NCBI GenBank assembly: GCA_039819285.1 | Contig: JBCBSH010000012.1 | Location: 1 to 38,525, forward strand | Source: JANQGH01 sp039819285 | Lineage (GTDB): Bacteria > Pseudomonadota > Alphaproteobacteria > DSM-16000 > Inquilinaceae | Reading direction: 5' to 3' | DNA: 38,525 bases | In this document: piece after piece, positions 30,781-38,525 of the stretch | Numbering within the stretch: position 1 is the stretch's first letter | Layout: every line of letters begins with the position of its first letter | Made by a program: the position numbers and the translations under genes | Notes under the pieces: model-generated | The model's database searches: none | Told to the model about the DNA's origin: nothing | The model's input: only the letters and a program-made list of their open reading frames with translations

Positions 30781-30813
30781 ACCGGGCGGCGATCATGCCG
30801 CCCGGTTTCTTTT
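30781..30813 (+). terminator. Intrinsic terminator/attenuator between rpsB and tsf
   Basis: A perfect 10-base-pair stem (ACCGGGCGGC 30781-30790; GCCGCCCGGT 30797-30806), a six-base loop and a TTTCTTTT tract (30806-30813). It lies 17 bases after the rpsB stop and 44 bases before tsf. A partial terminator here would lower tsf relative to rpsB, as known for the E. coli rpsB-tsf operon. Confidence 0.9.
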
Positions 30814-30856
30814 GGCATCAATGTTTTGTTACGGAATTCTGACGTAAGAGGTCAAA

Positions 30857-31783
30857 ATGTCAGCAATCACTGCGGCCCTGGTGAAGGAGCTGCGCGAGAA
30901 AACCGGCGCCGGCATGATGGATTGCAAGAAGGCGCTGACCGAGACCGGCGGCGACATGGAAGCGGCCGTCGACTGGCTGCGCAAGAAAGGCTTGGCGGCG
31001 GCGGCGAAGAAGGCCGGCCGTACCGCCTCGGAGGGCCTGGTTGGATTGCAGATCGACGGTCCCAAGGGCGCGCTGGTCGAGGTAAACTCGGAAACCGACT
31101 TCGTGTCGCGCAACGAGACGTTCCAATCGTTCGTGAAGACGACCTCTGAACTGGCGATCGGGGCGGACGGCTCCGTCGAGGCGCTCGCCGCGTTGAACTA
31201 TCCTGGCACCGGTCGGACGGTTGCCGAGGAGCTTACCCATTTGATCGCGACCATCGGCGAAAACATGAGTCTGCGCCGGACGGCCAGCCTGTCGGTCGGG
31301 GCCGGTGTCGTGGCGGGCTACATTCATGGCGCCGTCGTGTCGGACATGGGCAAGATCGGCGTGCTGGTCGCGCTGGAGTCGACCGCTGACGCCGGCGCGT
31401 TGGCAGAGTTTGGGCGGCAGCTTGCCATGCATGTTGCGGCTACCCGCCCCGAATCGCTGTCGGTCAAGGATTTGGACCCGGCGCTCTTAAACCGCGAGCG
31501 TGAGGTTTTGTCGGAGCAAGCCCGCGCCTCGGGCAAGCCGGAGAACATCATTGAGAAAATGGTGGAAGGTCGCTTGCGCAAGTACTACCAAGAGGTGGTG
31601 TTGCTTGAGCAGACTTTCGTCATAGACGGTGAGAGCAAGGTGGCGAGCGCCGTCGAAGCGAAGTCCAAGGAACTGGGCGCGCCGATCGCTATCACCGGTT
31701 TCGCCCGTTTCACATTGGGCGAAGGCATCGAAAAGGACGAGGGCGACTTCGCCGCGGAGGTCGCGGCGACGCTGAAGGGGTAA
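30857..31783 (+). CDS. tsf: Elongation factor Ts
   Basis: EF-Ts, the guanine nucleotide exchange factor that recycles EF-Tu from GDP to GTP state. The 308-residue protein has the full-length plan: the N-terminal ubiquitin-associated-like domain (ITAALVKELREKTGAGMMDC), the conserved core motif VEVNSETDFVSRNE that contacts EF-Tu, and two further core subdomains ending in FARFTLGEGIEKDE. The ATG at 30857 has AAGAGG as ribosome binding site. It is the second gene of the operon, downstream of a rpsB-tsf terminator. Confidence 0.98.
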   Translation: MSAITAALVKELREKTGAGMMDCKKALTETGGDMEAAVDWLRKKGLAAAAKKAGRTASEGLVGLQIDGPKGALVEVNSETDFVSRNETFQSFVKTTSELAIGADGSVEALAALNYPGTGRTVAEELTHLIATIGENMSLRRTASLSVGAGVVAGYIHGAVVSDMGKIGVLVALESTADAGALAEFGRQLAMHVAATRPESLSVKDLDPALLNREREVLSEQARASGKPENIIEKMVEGRLRKYYQEVVLLEQTFVIDGESKVASAVEAKSKELGAPIAITGFARFTLGEGIEKDEGDFAAEVAATLKG

Positions 31784-31847
31784 GCCTTCAGAATCGGGGC
31801 CAGTATCGAGGCCGCAATCAGGGCAGAGCCTGGAGGGATAACAACTG

Positions 31848-32573
31848 ATGCCAGCCGACGGGCCGCTTTATAAGCGCGTTCTGCTGAAGCTATCCGGCGA
31901 GGCCCTGATGGGCGGCCAAGCCTATGGCATCGATCCCGACATGGCCAACAAGGTGGCCCAGCAGATCGCTTCGGTCGCTTCCCTGGGCTGCCAGGTCTGC
32001 GTCGTGGTGGGCGGCGGCAACATCTTCCGCGGCTTGTCGGGTGCCGCGACGGGCATGGAACGGTCCACGGCCGACTATATGGGCATGCTGGCGACCGTGA
32101 TTAACGCCCTGGCGATGCAAAGCGCGTGCGAGCGAATCGGCCTGCAAACCCGCGTCCTGTCCGCCATTCCCATGGCGTCGGTGTGCGAGCCCTATATCCG
32201 CAGGCGCGCCGTGCGGCACATGGAAAAGGGGCGGGTCGTGATCTTCGCGGCCGGCACGGGCAATCCGTTTTTCACCACCGATACCGCCGCGGCCTTGCGG
32301 GCCTCGGAAATGGACTGCGATGCGTTGCTGAAGGGCACGCAGGTCGACGGTGTTTACGATGCCGATCCGCGCGAGGTGCCGACGGCTAAACGGTTGGGCC
32401 GGCTAAGTTATATGCAGGTGTTGGCCAACGACCTTCGGGTGATGGACCATTCAGCCATATCATTGGCGCGAGAAAACCATATTCCCATCCTTGTCTTCTC
32501 GATCCATAACGAGGGGGCGTTTGCCGACGTCGTTTCCGGGCGTGGAAGCTACACGATCATTACGGAAGCTTAA
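31848..32573 (+). CDS. pyrH: UMP kinase
   Basis: UMP kinase of the amino acid kinase family, converting UMP to UDP in the cytoplasm; hexameric and allosterically controlled by GTP and UTP in bacteria. The 241-residue protein shows KRVLLKLSGEALMG, VVVGGGNIFRGL, TADYMGMLATVINALA, VVIFAAGTGNPFFTTDTAAALRA and KGTQVDGVYDADP, all family hallmarks. The ATG at 31848 has GGAGGG upstream. It sits 64 bases after tsf and 21 before frr in the operon. Confidence 0.98.
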   Translation: MPADGPLYKRVLLKLSGEALMGGQAYGIDPDMANKVAQQIASVASLGCQVCVVVGGGNIFRGLSGAATGMERSTADYMGMLATVINALAMQSACERIGLQTRVLSAIPMASVCEPYIRRRAVRHMEKGRVVIFAAGTGNPFFTTDTAAALRASEMDCDALLKGTQVDGVYDADPREVPTAKRLGRLSYMQVLANDLRVMDHSAISLARENHIPILVFSIHNEGAFADVVSGRGSYTIITEA

Positions 32574-32594
32574 AAAAGGGGGGTGTCGCGGGCC

Positions 32595-33152
32595 ATGACA
32601 GATATCGATCTTGACGACATCGAGCGCCGGATGAACGGCGCCGTCGAGGCGCTGCGTACCGAGTTTGGCGGCCTGCGCACGGGCCGCGCCTCGCCGACCT
32701 TGCTGGAACCGATCACGGTGGAGGCCTATGGCGCCGTCATGCCGATGAACCAGGTCGGCACGATTGGCGTGCCCGAGCCTAGGTTGCTGACGGTCCAGGT
32801 CTGGGACAACGGTCTGGTGAAGGCGGTGGAGAAGGCCATCAGGGATGCCGGTCTCGGCCTGAACCCCCAGACGGATGGCGCGCTGGTTCGTGTCCCGATC
32901 CCGGAACTGAACGAAGAACGCCGCAAGGAGCTTGGCCGGGTCGCCAGTAAGTATGCCGAGCAGGCGCGCGTGGCCGCGCGCAATGTGCGGCGCGACGGGA
33001 TGGACCGGTTGAAGAAGATGGAAAAGGACGGCGACCTCAGCCAGGACGATCACCGGCTCTACGCCGACGAAATCCAAACCCTGACCGACCAGACGATACA
33101 GAAGATCGACGACGCCCTTGCCGCCAAGGAGTCGGAGATCATGCAAGTCTGA
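32595..33152 (+). CDS. frr: Ribosome recycling factor
   Basis: Ribosome recycling factor, which with EF-G splits post-termination ribosomes. The 185-residue length is exactly the usual one, and conserved blocks include FGGLRTGRASPTLLEPITVEAYG, MNQVGTIGVPEPRLLTVQVWD, PQTDGALVRVPIPELNEERR and VAARNVRRDGMDRLK. The ATG at 32595 is preferred over the in-frame GTG at 32583, because the AAGGGGGG ribosome site directly abuts the GTG and is well spaced for the ATG. Confidence 0.97.
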   Translation: MTDIDLDDIERRMNGAVEALRTEFGGLRTGRASPTLLEPITVEAYGAVMPMNQVGTIGVPEPRLLTVQVWDNGLVKAVEKAIRDAGLGLNPQTDGALVRVPIPELNEERRKELGRVASKYAEQARVAARNVRRDGMDRLKKMEKDGDLSQDDHRLYADEIQTLTDQTIQKIDDALAAKESEIMQV

Positions 33153-33193
33153 CAGCCATCTCAGCCCGTCGAACCCGCCTGACGAGAAGACCC

Positions 33194-33931
33194 ATGCTGC
33201 AAGTCGCGCCAGAGCCGTCGCTGACCATGCCCGAACATGTCGCCATCATCATGGATGGCAATGGGCGTTGGGCCAGCTCACGCGGCTTGCCTCGGATCCT
33301 CGGGCACCGCAAGGGCGCCGCAGCCGTGAAGCGGGCCGTCAAGGCAGCGGTCGAGCTGGACATTCCCTATCTCACGCTGTTCGGCTTTTCGACCGAGAAC
33401 TGGCGCCGGCCGGTCGAGGAAGTCGACGAGCTGATGCGCTTGATGCGCCACTATCTGCGCAGCGAGGTCGCGGAGCTGCATAAGAACGGCGTCTGTCTGA
33501 AGGTGATCGGCGACCGCGACCGGTTGCCGCGCGATATCATCGATCTGATCGATCACGCCGAAACGATCGTGCCGGACCCTGTCGTGCTGACGCTGACAGT
33601 TGCACTCAGCTATGGCGGCAGGGGTGATATCCTTCAGGCCGTTCGATCGATCGCCGAGGCGGCTCGCGACGGCGTGTTGGACCCGTCAACGCTGGACGAA
33701 GGGGTGGTCGGCGGCTTTTTGCAGACCAACGGCCTGCCGGATCCCGATTTGTTGATCCGAACCAGCGGCGAGCAGCGTATCAGCAATTTCCTACTGTGGC
33801 AGTCGGCCTACGCGGAACTGATTTTCACCGATACGCTGTGGCCCGATTTCGATCGGGACGACCTCGAAGCCGCGGTGGTAGAATTCGGACGGCGCGAACG
33901 GCGCTTTGGCGCAGTCGAGGCCAGCGCCTAG
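33194..33931 (+). CDS. uppS: Undecaprenyl diphosphate synthase
   Basis: Cis-prenyltransferase that makes undecaprenyl diphosphate, the lipid carrier for peptidoglycan and other surface glycans. The 245-residue protein contains the catalytic HVAIIMDGNGRWAS (Asp21 of the DGNGRW motif), GHRKGA, LTLFGFSTENWRRP and the C-terminal DPDLLIRTSGEQRISNFLLWQSAYAEL. The cytosolic enzyme works at the membrane. The ATG at 33194 gives a short N-terminal lead to the conserved block. It is followed by cdsA after six bases. Confidence 0.98.
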   Translation: MLQVAPEPSLTMPEHVAIIMDGNGRWASSRGLPRILGHRKGAAAVKRAVKAAVELDIPYLTLFGFSTENWRRPVEEVDELMRLMRHYLRSEVAELHKNGVCLKVIGDRDRLPRDIIDLIDHAETIVPDPVVLTLTVALSYGGRGDILQAVRSIAEAARDGVLDPSTLDEGVVGGFLQTNGLPDPDLLIRTSGEQRISNFLLWQSAYAELIFTDTLWPDFDRDDLEAAVVEFGRRERRFGAVEASA

Positions 33932-33937
33932 CGTCAG

Positions 33938-34747
33938 TTGGCCTCCGCCGGCAACCTTACAAAGCGCATCCTTTCGGCCCTGGTTCTGGCGCCGATCGCG
34001 GTTGGCGCGATTTATCTCGGTGGCACTGCCTATCTCTGTCTGATCCTGTTGACGGTTCTGGTCGCGCAGGCCGAATGGATGCGGTTGGTCGCCCCCGGCG
34101 CCGTCATCTGGATTCACGTCGCGGCCTTCGCTGCGCTGATCCTCGAGGCCGTGGCCACGCTGTTCTTCGGCTTCCTGACCGGTGTCGGCGTCATCGTGGG
34201 TGCCTCGCTGCTGATCGTAAGCCTGGTGCGGCTGACCCGCGCCGCGGGTGCGCGACGCATCGCCCTTGGTGTGCTCTATATCGGGGCGACGATGGCGGCG
34301 ACGCTGTGGCTGCGCGACCTGCCGGAAATCGGCCTGGGTTTGACCTGTTTCCTGTTCGGATCGGTTTGGGCGACGGACATGGGCGCCTATGCCGCCGGCA
34401 GAGCCATCGGGGGGCCGAAGCTGGCCCCGCGGCTCAGTCCAAACAAGACCTGGGCGGGGTTGATTGGCGGTATGATTGCGGCTGCCGTTGCCGGCTTCCT
34501 GATCGCGATGGTGTTCGACGCCGGGCTGAGGTTCGTGGCGGCGGCGGTGGCGTCGGTTCTGGCGGTGATCGCGCAGTCGGGCGACCTGTTTGAATCGGCC
34601 ATGAAACGGCGGGCGGGCGTGAAGGACAGCGGTACCCTGATCCCCGGCCATGGCGGCGTGCTGGACCGGATCGATGGCTTGATGGCGGCGGCCCCTGTGT
34701 TGGCCATTTGGCAGTTGGCTGTTGGCGATCGGCTGGGCTGGTGGTAA
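33938..34747 (+). CDS. cdsA: Phosphatidate cytidylyltransferase (CDP-diglyceride synthase)
   Basis: Integral membrane enzyme that makes CDP-diacylglycerol from phosphatidic acid and CTP, the precursor of all major phospholipids. The 269-residue protein has several membrane helices and the family signature near the C-terminus, SGDLFESAMKRRAGVKDSG with LIPGHGGVLDRIDGL. LSPNKTWAGLIGG is also conserved. The start is set at TTG 33938 by the lack of any in-frame ATG before the first membrane helix; its ribosome site is weak, so translation may depend on the upstream uppS frame, which ends six bases earlier. Confidence 0.93.
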   Translation: MASAGNLTKRILSALVLAPIAVGAIYLGGTAYLCLILLTVLVAQAEWMRLVAPGAVIWIHVAAFAALILEAVATLFFGFLTGVGVIVGASLLIVSLVRLTRAAGARRIALGVLYIGATMAATLWLRDLPEIGLGLTCFLFGSVWATDMGAYAAGRAIGGPKLAPRLSPNKTWAGLIGGMIAAAVAGFLIAMVFDAGLRFVAAAVASVLAVIAQSGDLFESAMKRRAGVKDSGTLIPGHGGVLDRIDGLMAAAPVLAIWQLAVGDRLGWW

Positions 34748-34755
34748 GCGATCGG

Positions 34756-35955
34756 ATGCGCAGCGTCACCGTTCTGGGATCAACCGGCTCCGTCGGGCAA
34801 AGCACGGTCGACTTGCTGAAGCGCAACCCGCAAGCATTCGACGTACGGGTTCTCACCGCAAACCGAAATGTCGAGCTGCTGGCCGAGCAGGCGCGGGATT
34901 TGAAGGTCGAAACGGCGGTGGTCGCTGACGAAGCTCGCTATGGCGACCTGAAGTCGGCGCTCGCGGGCAGCGGCATCGAAGTTGCTGCCGGGCGACAAGC
35001 CTTGCTTGCGGCGGCTGCAATACCGGTGGACTGGACGATGGCCGCGATCGTGGGCGCGCGGGGGCTGGAACCCACGCTGGCCGCCATCGACAATGGCGGG
35101 ATCATCGCGGTCGCAAACAAGGAGTGTCTGGTGTGCGCCGGCGAGCTGATCACGTCGCGGCTGGGCAGGACCGGTGCGACGCTGTTGCCGGTCGACAGCG
35201 AGCACAACGCCATCTTTCAAGTGTTCCAGCGCGACCAATCGGTGCGACGGATCGTGCTGACGGCCTCGGGCGGACCGTTCAGGGCGGCCGACCGGTCAGT
35301 CATGGCGGCGGCGACACCGGCCCAGGCCGTGGCGCACCCCGTCTGGTCGATGGGCGCCAAGATCTCGGTCGACAGCGCGACAATGATGAACAAAGGGCTG
35401 GAAATCATTGAAGCGTCTTATCTTTTTGGCCTCTCTGAAGACGCCATCGACGTTCTGGTTCACCCGCAATCGGTGATCCACAGCATGGTGGAATATGCCG
35501 ATGGTTCGGTCCTGGCCCAGCTTGGAACGCCGGACATGCGCATACCGATCGCCTATACGCTGGCCTGGCCGAAACGCATGACAACACCGGCCGCGACGCT
35601 GGATCTCGCCGCCATCGCCAGCCTGACATTCGAAGCCCCGGACACGGTGCGCTTCCCCTGCCTCGATCTCGCCCGGTCGGCACTACGAACGGGCGGCACC
35701 GCGCCGGCCATACTGAACGCCGCGAACGAGGTCGCGGTCGAAGCGTTCTTGCTTGGCCGGATCGGCTTTCTTGATATTGCGGCCGTGAACGACAACGTTC
35801 ATTCGGCGCTCGGGGCGCCGTCGGCAACCGATCTGGCGGAAATCCTGGCCATCGACGCCGAGGCACGCCGACATGCTGAGGCCACAATTGCGGGCCGTTC
35901 TTGGCAGGTTCGTGATACTGATCACAGATGGGCAAATAGCCCTGTTGAGGGGTGA
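34756..35955 (+). CDS. dxr: 1-deoxy-D-xylulose-5-phosphate reductoisomerase
   Basis: The committed step of the methylerythritol phosphate isoprenoid route, converting DXP to MEP with NADPH and a divalent metal. The 399-residue protein starts with the NADPH-binding VTVLGSTGSVGQSTVDLL. The metal- and substrate-binding segments are NKECLVCAGELI, LPVDSEHNAIFQ, LTASGGPFR, WSMGAKISVDSATMMNKGLEIIEA and HPQSVIHSMVEY. The ATG at 34756 is used because the domain starts right after it; a GTG at 34741, inside the end of cdsA, is possible. It supplies isoprenoid precursors used by uppS in the same operon. Confidence 0.97.
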   Translation: MRSVTVLGSTGSVGQSTVDLLKRNPQAFDVRVLTANRNVELLAEQARDLKVETAVVADEARYGDLKSALAGSGIEVAAGRQALLAAAAIPVDWTMAAIVGARGLEPTLAAIDNGGIIAVANKECLVCAGELITSRLGRTGATLLPVDSEHNAIFQVFQRDQSVRRIVLTASGGPFRAADRSVMAAATPAQAVAHPVWSMGAKISVDSATMMNKGLEIIEASYLFGLSEDAIDVLVHPQSVIHSMVEYADGSVLAQLGTPDMRIPIAYTLAWPKRMTTPAATLDLAAIASLTFEAPDTVRFPCLDLARSALRTGGTAPAILNAANEVAVEAFLLGRIGFLDIAAVNDNVHSALGAPSATDLAEILAIDAEARRHAEATIAGRSWQVRDTDHRWANSPVEG

Positions 35956-35967
35956 GGGGTCGCGCGA

Positions 35968-37089
35968 ATGGGTTTGATTGAGGGGATCGGGAGCTATCTG
36001 ATCCCGTTCCTCATTGTCTTGACCGTGCTGGTGTTCGTCCATGAATGGGGCCATTTCTGGGTCGCCAGGCGCTGTGGCGTTCGCGTTCAGGTGTTTTCCG
36101 TTGGCTTCGGGCCTGAGCTGTTCGGCAAGACTGACAAGCACGGCACACGCTGGAAGTTCAGCCTGATCCCGCTTGGCGGCTACGTGAAAATGTTTGGCGA
36201 TGCCAACGCCGCGTCCATGCCGGATGCCGAGGTGGGCGCCATGCCGGAAAGTGACCGCGCCGTCTCGTTTTATCACAAGCCACTGTGGAAACGCGCGGCG
36301 ATCGTCGCCGCCGGCCCGATGGCCAACTTCATCTTCGCGGCGATCGCGCTGGCGATACTTTTCGCCACCTATCAGCACCCGTTCCCGCCAGCCATCGTCG
36401 GCGTCGTGCAGGAGGGCAGCCCGGCAGAGCTGGCCGGTATTGAGCCGGGAGACCGCATCACCGAGGTCGATGGTCGCTCGATTGGAAGGTTCGCTGATCT
36501 GGTCGGTGCCGTCGGCGCCTTCGACGAGGCGCCTCTGGCCGTGACCTTGCGGCGCGATGGCGAGATCGTGGACTTGGCGATTACGCCGGATCTGGTCGAG
36601 ATTGAGCAAGGGGACACGGTTACCACAGTGCCCCGCATTGGCGTTTCGCCGGATGTCGGGCCCTACAGCGTACCCAGGGCAATCGGCATGGGCGTTGTCG
36701 AGACGTTCGCGCTCGTCGGCCTGACGATCGATGCGATTGGCGAGATCATCGTCGGCGAACGGGGCACGGACGAGCTTGGCGGGCCGATTCGAATCGCGCA
36801 AATGTCCGGTGATGTCGCCCAGTTCGGCATTCTGGCCTTGATCTGGTTCATGGCCATTTTGTCGATTAATCTGGGCCTTATTAATCTGTTGCCCATTCCG
36901 GTGCTTGATGGGGGCCATCTGTTGTTCTATGCCATCGAGGCGGTACGTGGCCGCCCGCTGGGTGAAAGAGCGCAAGAGTTGGGCTTTCGGCTGGGGGTGG
37001 CGTTCGTTCTGGGTCTGATGATCTTTGCGACTTGGAATGACCTTGTGCAGCTAGATGTCGTTGCGTGGTTTCAAAATCTGATTTCGTAG
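35968..37089 (+). CDS. rseP: Site-2 protease RseP
   Basis: Intramembrane zinc metalloprotease that cleaves anti-sigma factors and remnant signal peptides. The 373-residue protein has the zinc motif HEWGH (His25, Glu26, His29) in its first membrane helix, GYVKMFGD, a PDZ domain (about residues 125-200, AIVGVVQEGSPAELAGIEPGDRI) and the second catalytic motif VLDGGH with Asp314. It sits in the inner membrane. The ATG at 35968 has a GAGGGG site upstream. bamA follows after 27 bases, the usual arrangement for these two envelope genes. Confidence 0.97.
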   Translation: MGLIEGIGSYLIPFLIVLTVLVFVHEWGHFWVARRCGVRVQVFSVGFGPELFGKTDKHGTRWKFSLIPLGGYVKMFGDANAASMPDAEVGAMPESDRAVSFYHKPLWKRAAIVAAGPMANFIFAAIALAILFATYQHPFPPAIVGVVQEGSPAELAGIEPGDRITEVDGRSIGRFADLVGAVGAFDEAPLAVTLRRDGEIVDLAITPDLVEIEQGDTVTTVPRIGVSPDVGPYSVPRAIGMGVVETFALVGLTIDAIGEIIVGERGTDELGGPIRIAQMSGDVAQFGILALIWFMAILSINLGLINLLPIPVLDGGHLLFYAIEAVRGRPLGERAQELGFRLGVAFVLGLMIFATWNDLVQLDVVAWFQNLIS

Positions 37090-37116
37090 GGCAGGCAGAG
37101 CAGGCGGGAAACGGGG

Positions 37117-38525
37117 ATGAGTGCAAGGACCCTTCTGCATAGGGCGGCGAGCCTTTGGCTCGTATTCGGCATCGCAATCGGCCTGGTGTTTGCCCAGAAC
37201 GCATCTGCGCAGCCAGTTTTCGTCGTTGAGCAGATCGTCGTGGATGGCACCGAGCGCATCGAGCCCGTTACGGTGTTGTCGTACCTGACCTTTCAAACCG
37301 GCGACCAGGCAACCCAGGGTGACCTGGACGATTCGCTGACCGCGCTTTTCCGCACCGGGCTTTTTCGCGACGTGGTGCTGGAGCGTCAGAACAGGGTCGT
37401 CATCATCACCGTGGTCGAGAACCCGGTCATCAACCGCATTTCCTTTGAGGGCAATCGAAGCCTGGACGACGAACAGCTTGAGATCGAGATCGAGCTAAGG
37501 CCGCGGGTCGTCTACACCCAGACGCGCGTGCAGTCCGATGTCCAGCGCATTGTCGAGCTATACCGGCGAAACGGTCGGTTTTCGGCCAATGTCGAACCGG
37601 TGATCATCGAGCTTGATCAGAACCGGGTCGATCTGGTTTTCGAGATCGACGAGGGATCCGCGACCGGGATCGAACGGATCACGTTCATCGGCAACGAAGC
37701 CTTTTCCGACGCCCGGCTGAGGCGCGAAATCGTTACCGAGGAGACGGTTTGGTGGAACCTGCTTGCCGCCGGCAATGACAATTATGACCCCGATCGTCTC
37801 GCCTTTGATCAGGAGTTGCTGCGGCGCTTCTATCTCTCCGAAGGTTATGCCGATTTCCGCGTGGTGTCCGCGGTGGCCGAACTGGCCCCCGACCAGAGCG
37901 GCTTTTTCGTCACCTTCACGGTGGAGGAGGGAGACCGCTACGAGTTCGGTGAGGTCGACATCGTGTCGCGCATTCCGGAGGTGGATGCCGAGCTTCTGCG
38001 CGGTGAGATCGTTTCGGATCCGGGCGACTACTACAGCAACGTGGCCGTCGAAGACAGCATCCGGAACCTGACCGACGCCGCCGGCAACCTTCAATACGCC
38101 TTCGTCGAGATTAACCCTGTCGTCAGGCGCAACCGCGAAGAACAGACGATCGGTATCATCTACGAAATCAACGAAGGGCCGCGTGTCTTTGTTGAGCGCA
38201 TTGAAATCCGCGGCAACGTGCGCACGATCGATCGGGTGATCCGGCGCGAGATCCTGCTGGCCGAGGGCGATCCGTTCAACGCCACCCTGCTCAGCCGATC
38301 GGAAACCAACATACGCAATCTGGGCTTTTTCTCGACGGTCGATGTCGAGGTCGTGCAGGGAACCACACCTGACCGGACCCTCATCATCGTGACCGTGCAG
38401 GAACAGTCGACCGGCGAGCTTTCGATCGGTGCCGGCTTCTCAACCAGCGACGGCGCGATCGGTGATATCAGCCTGCGCGAACGCAACCTGCTGGGACGTG
38501 GCCAGGACCTGCGTGTGACGGCCTC
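37117..38525 (+). CDS. bamA: Outer-membrane protein assembly factor BamA (partial, N-terminal)
   Basis: The central component of the beta-barrel assembly machine. Only the first 469 codons are present; the gene runs off the right edge. Residues 1-31 are a signal peptide ending NASA. The visible part is a string of POTRA domains, periplasmic modules that receive outer-membrane precursors (for example VVDGTERIEPVTVLSYL, ISFEGNRSLDDEQLE, ITFIGNEAFSDARLR and IEIRGNVRTIDRVIRREI), followed by the start of the barrel region, SIGAGFSTSDGAIGDISLRERNLLGRGQ. The ATG at 37117 lies 27 bases after rseP. Confidence 0.96.
   Translation, partial: MSARTLLHRAASLWLVFGIAIGLVFAQNASAQPVFVVEQIVVDGTERIEPVTVLSYLTFQTGDQATQGDLDDSLTALFRTGLFRDVVLERQNRVVIITVVENPVINRISFEGNRSLDDEQLEIEIELRPRVVYTQTRVQSDVQRIVELYRRNGRFSANVEPVIIELDQNRVDLVFEIDEGSATGIERITFIGNEAFSDARLRREIVTEETVWWNLLAAGNDNYDPDRLAFDQELLRRFYLSEGYADFRVVSAVAELAPDQSGFFVTFTVEEGDRYEFGEVDIVSRIPEVDAELLRGEIVSDPGDYYSNVAVEDSIRNLTDAAGNLQYAFVEINPVVRRNREEQTIGIIYEINEGPRVFVERIEIRGNVRTIDRVIRREILLAEGDPFNATLLSRSETNIRNLGFFSTVDVEVVQGTTPDRTLIIVTVQEQSTGELSIGAGFSTSDGAIGDISLRERNLLGRGQDLRVTA

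Overview
The window reads as a stretch of a high-GC alphaproteobacterial chromosome. The best anchors are an intact rpsB-tsf-pyrH-frr-uppS-cdsA-dxr-rseP-bamA operon and a proteobacterial-type DnaE, whose PHP domain carries the same HLRVH variant as E. coli. The AraC, GNAT, cupin, FMO and pyroglutamase genes are also of proteobacterial type. I would guess a Rhodospirillales-like free-living organism, but I cannot place it more precisely by eye. No tRNA, rRNA, insertion sequence, phage gene or CRISPR array was seen.

Left third (1-14062), metabolic and accessory genes. A peptide-type ABC importer is split across a divergent promoter region (1379-1631). The periplasmic binding protein and two permeases run right, followed by a DMT-family transporter and a GNAT acetyltransferase. 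anmK (anhydro-MurNAc kinase) and an ATPase subunit, cut by the window edge, run left. This arrangement suggests uptake and recycling of cell-wall fragments. A more A/T-rich glycosyltransferase gene with a TTG start follows, then a secreted PepSY protein. Next come a DUF1045/2H phosphoesterase-like gene overlapping a second GNAT gene, a CbpA-CbpM co-chaperone pair, and the 5-oxoprolinase genes pxpBC (left) diverging from pxpA (right).

Middle (14200-25871). A 1148-residue secreted protein is built from nine tandem pre-peptidase-C-terminal-like (PPC-like) repeats and no visible enzyme domain; it ends at a clear intrinsic terminator. A ThDP-dependent acetolactate-synthase-like enzyme comes next. 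It converges on a decayed hydroxypyruvate isomerase gene that carries an in-frame stop and a one-base frameshift. After that lie an AraC regulator diverging from a cupin and a flavin monooxygenase, a D-2-hydroxyacid dehydrogenase, and a leftward gene for a short autotransporter-like outer-membrane protein with a well-defined promoter.

Right third (26150-38525), core genes. dnaE is followed by the translation, envelope and isoprenoid operon rpsB to bamA. An intrinsic terminator lies between rpsB and tsf and probably acts as an attenuator. bamA runs off the right edge. These genes link ribosome function (S2, EF-Ts, RRF), UMP supply, and envelope assembly (UppS, CdsA, DXR, RseP, BamA).
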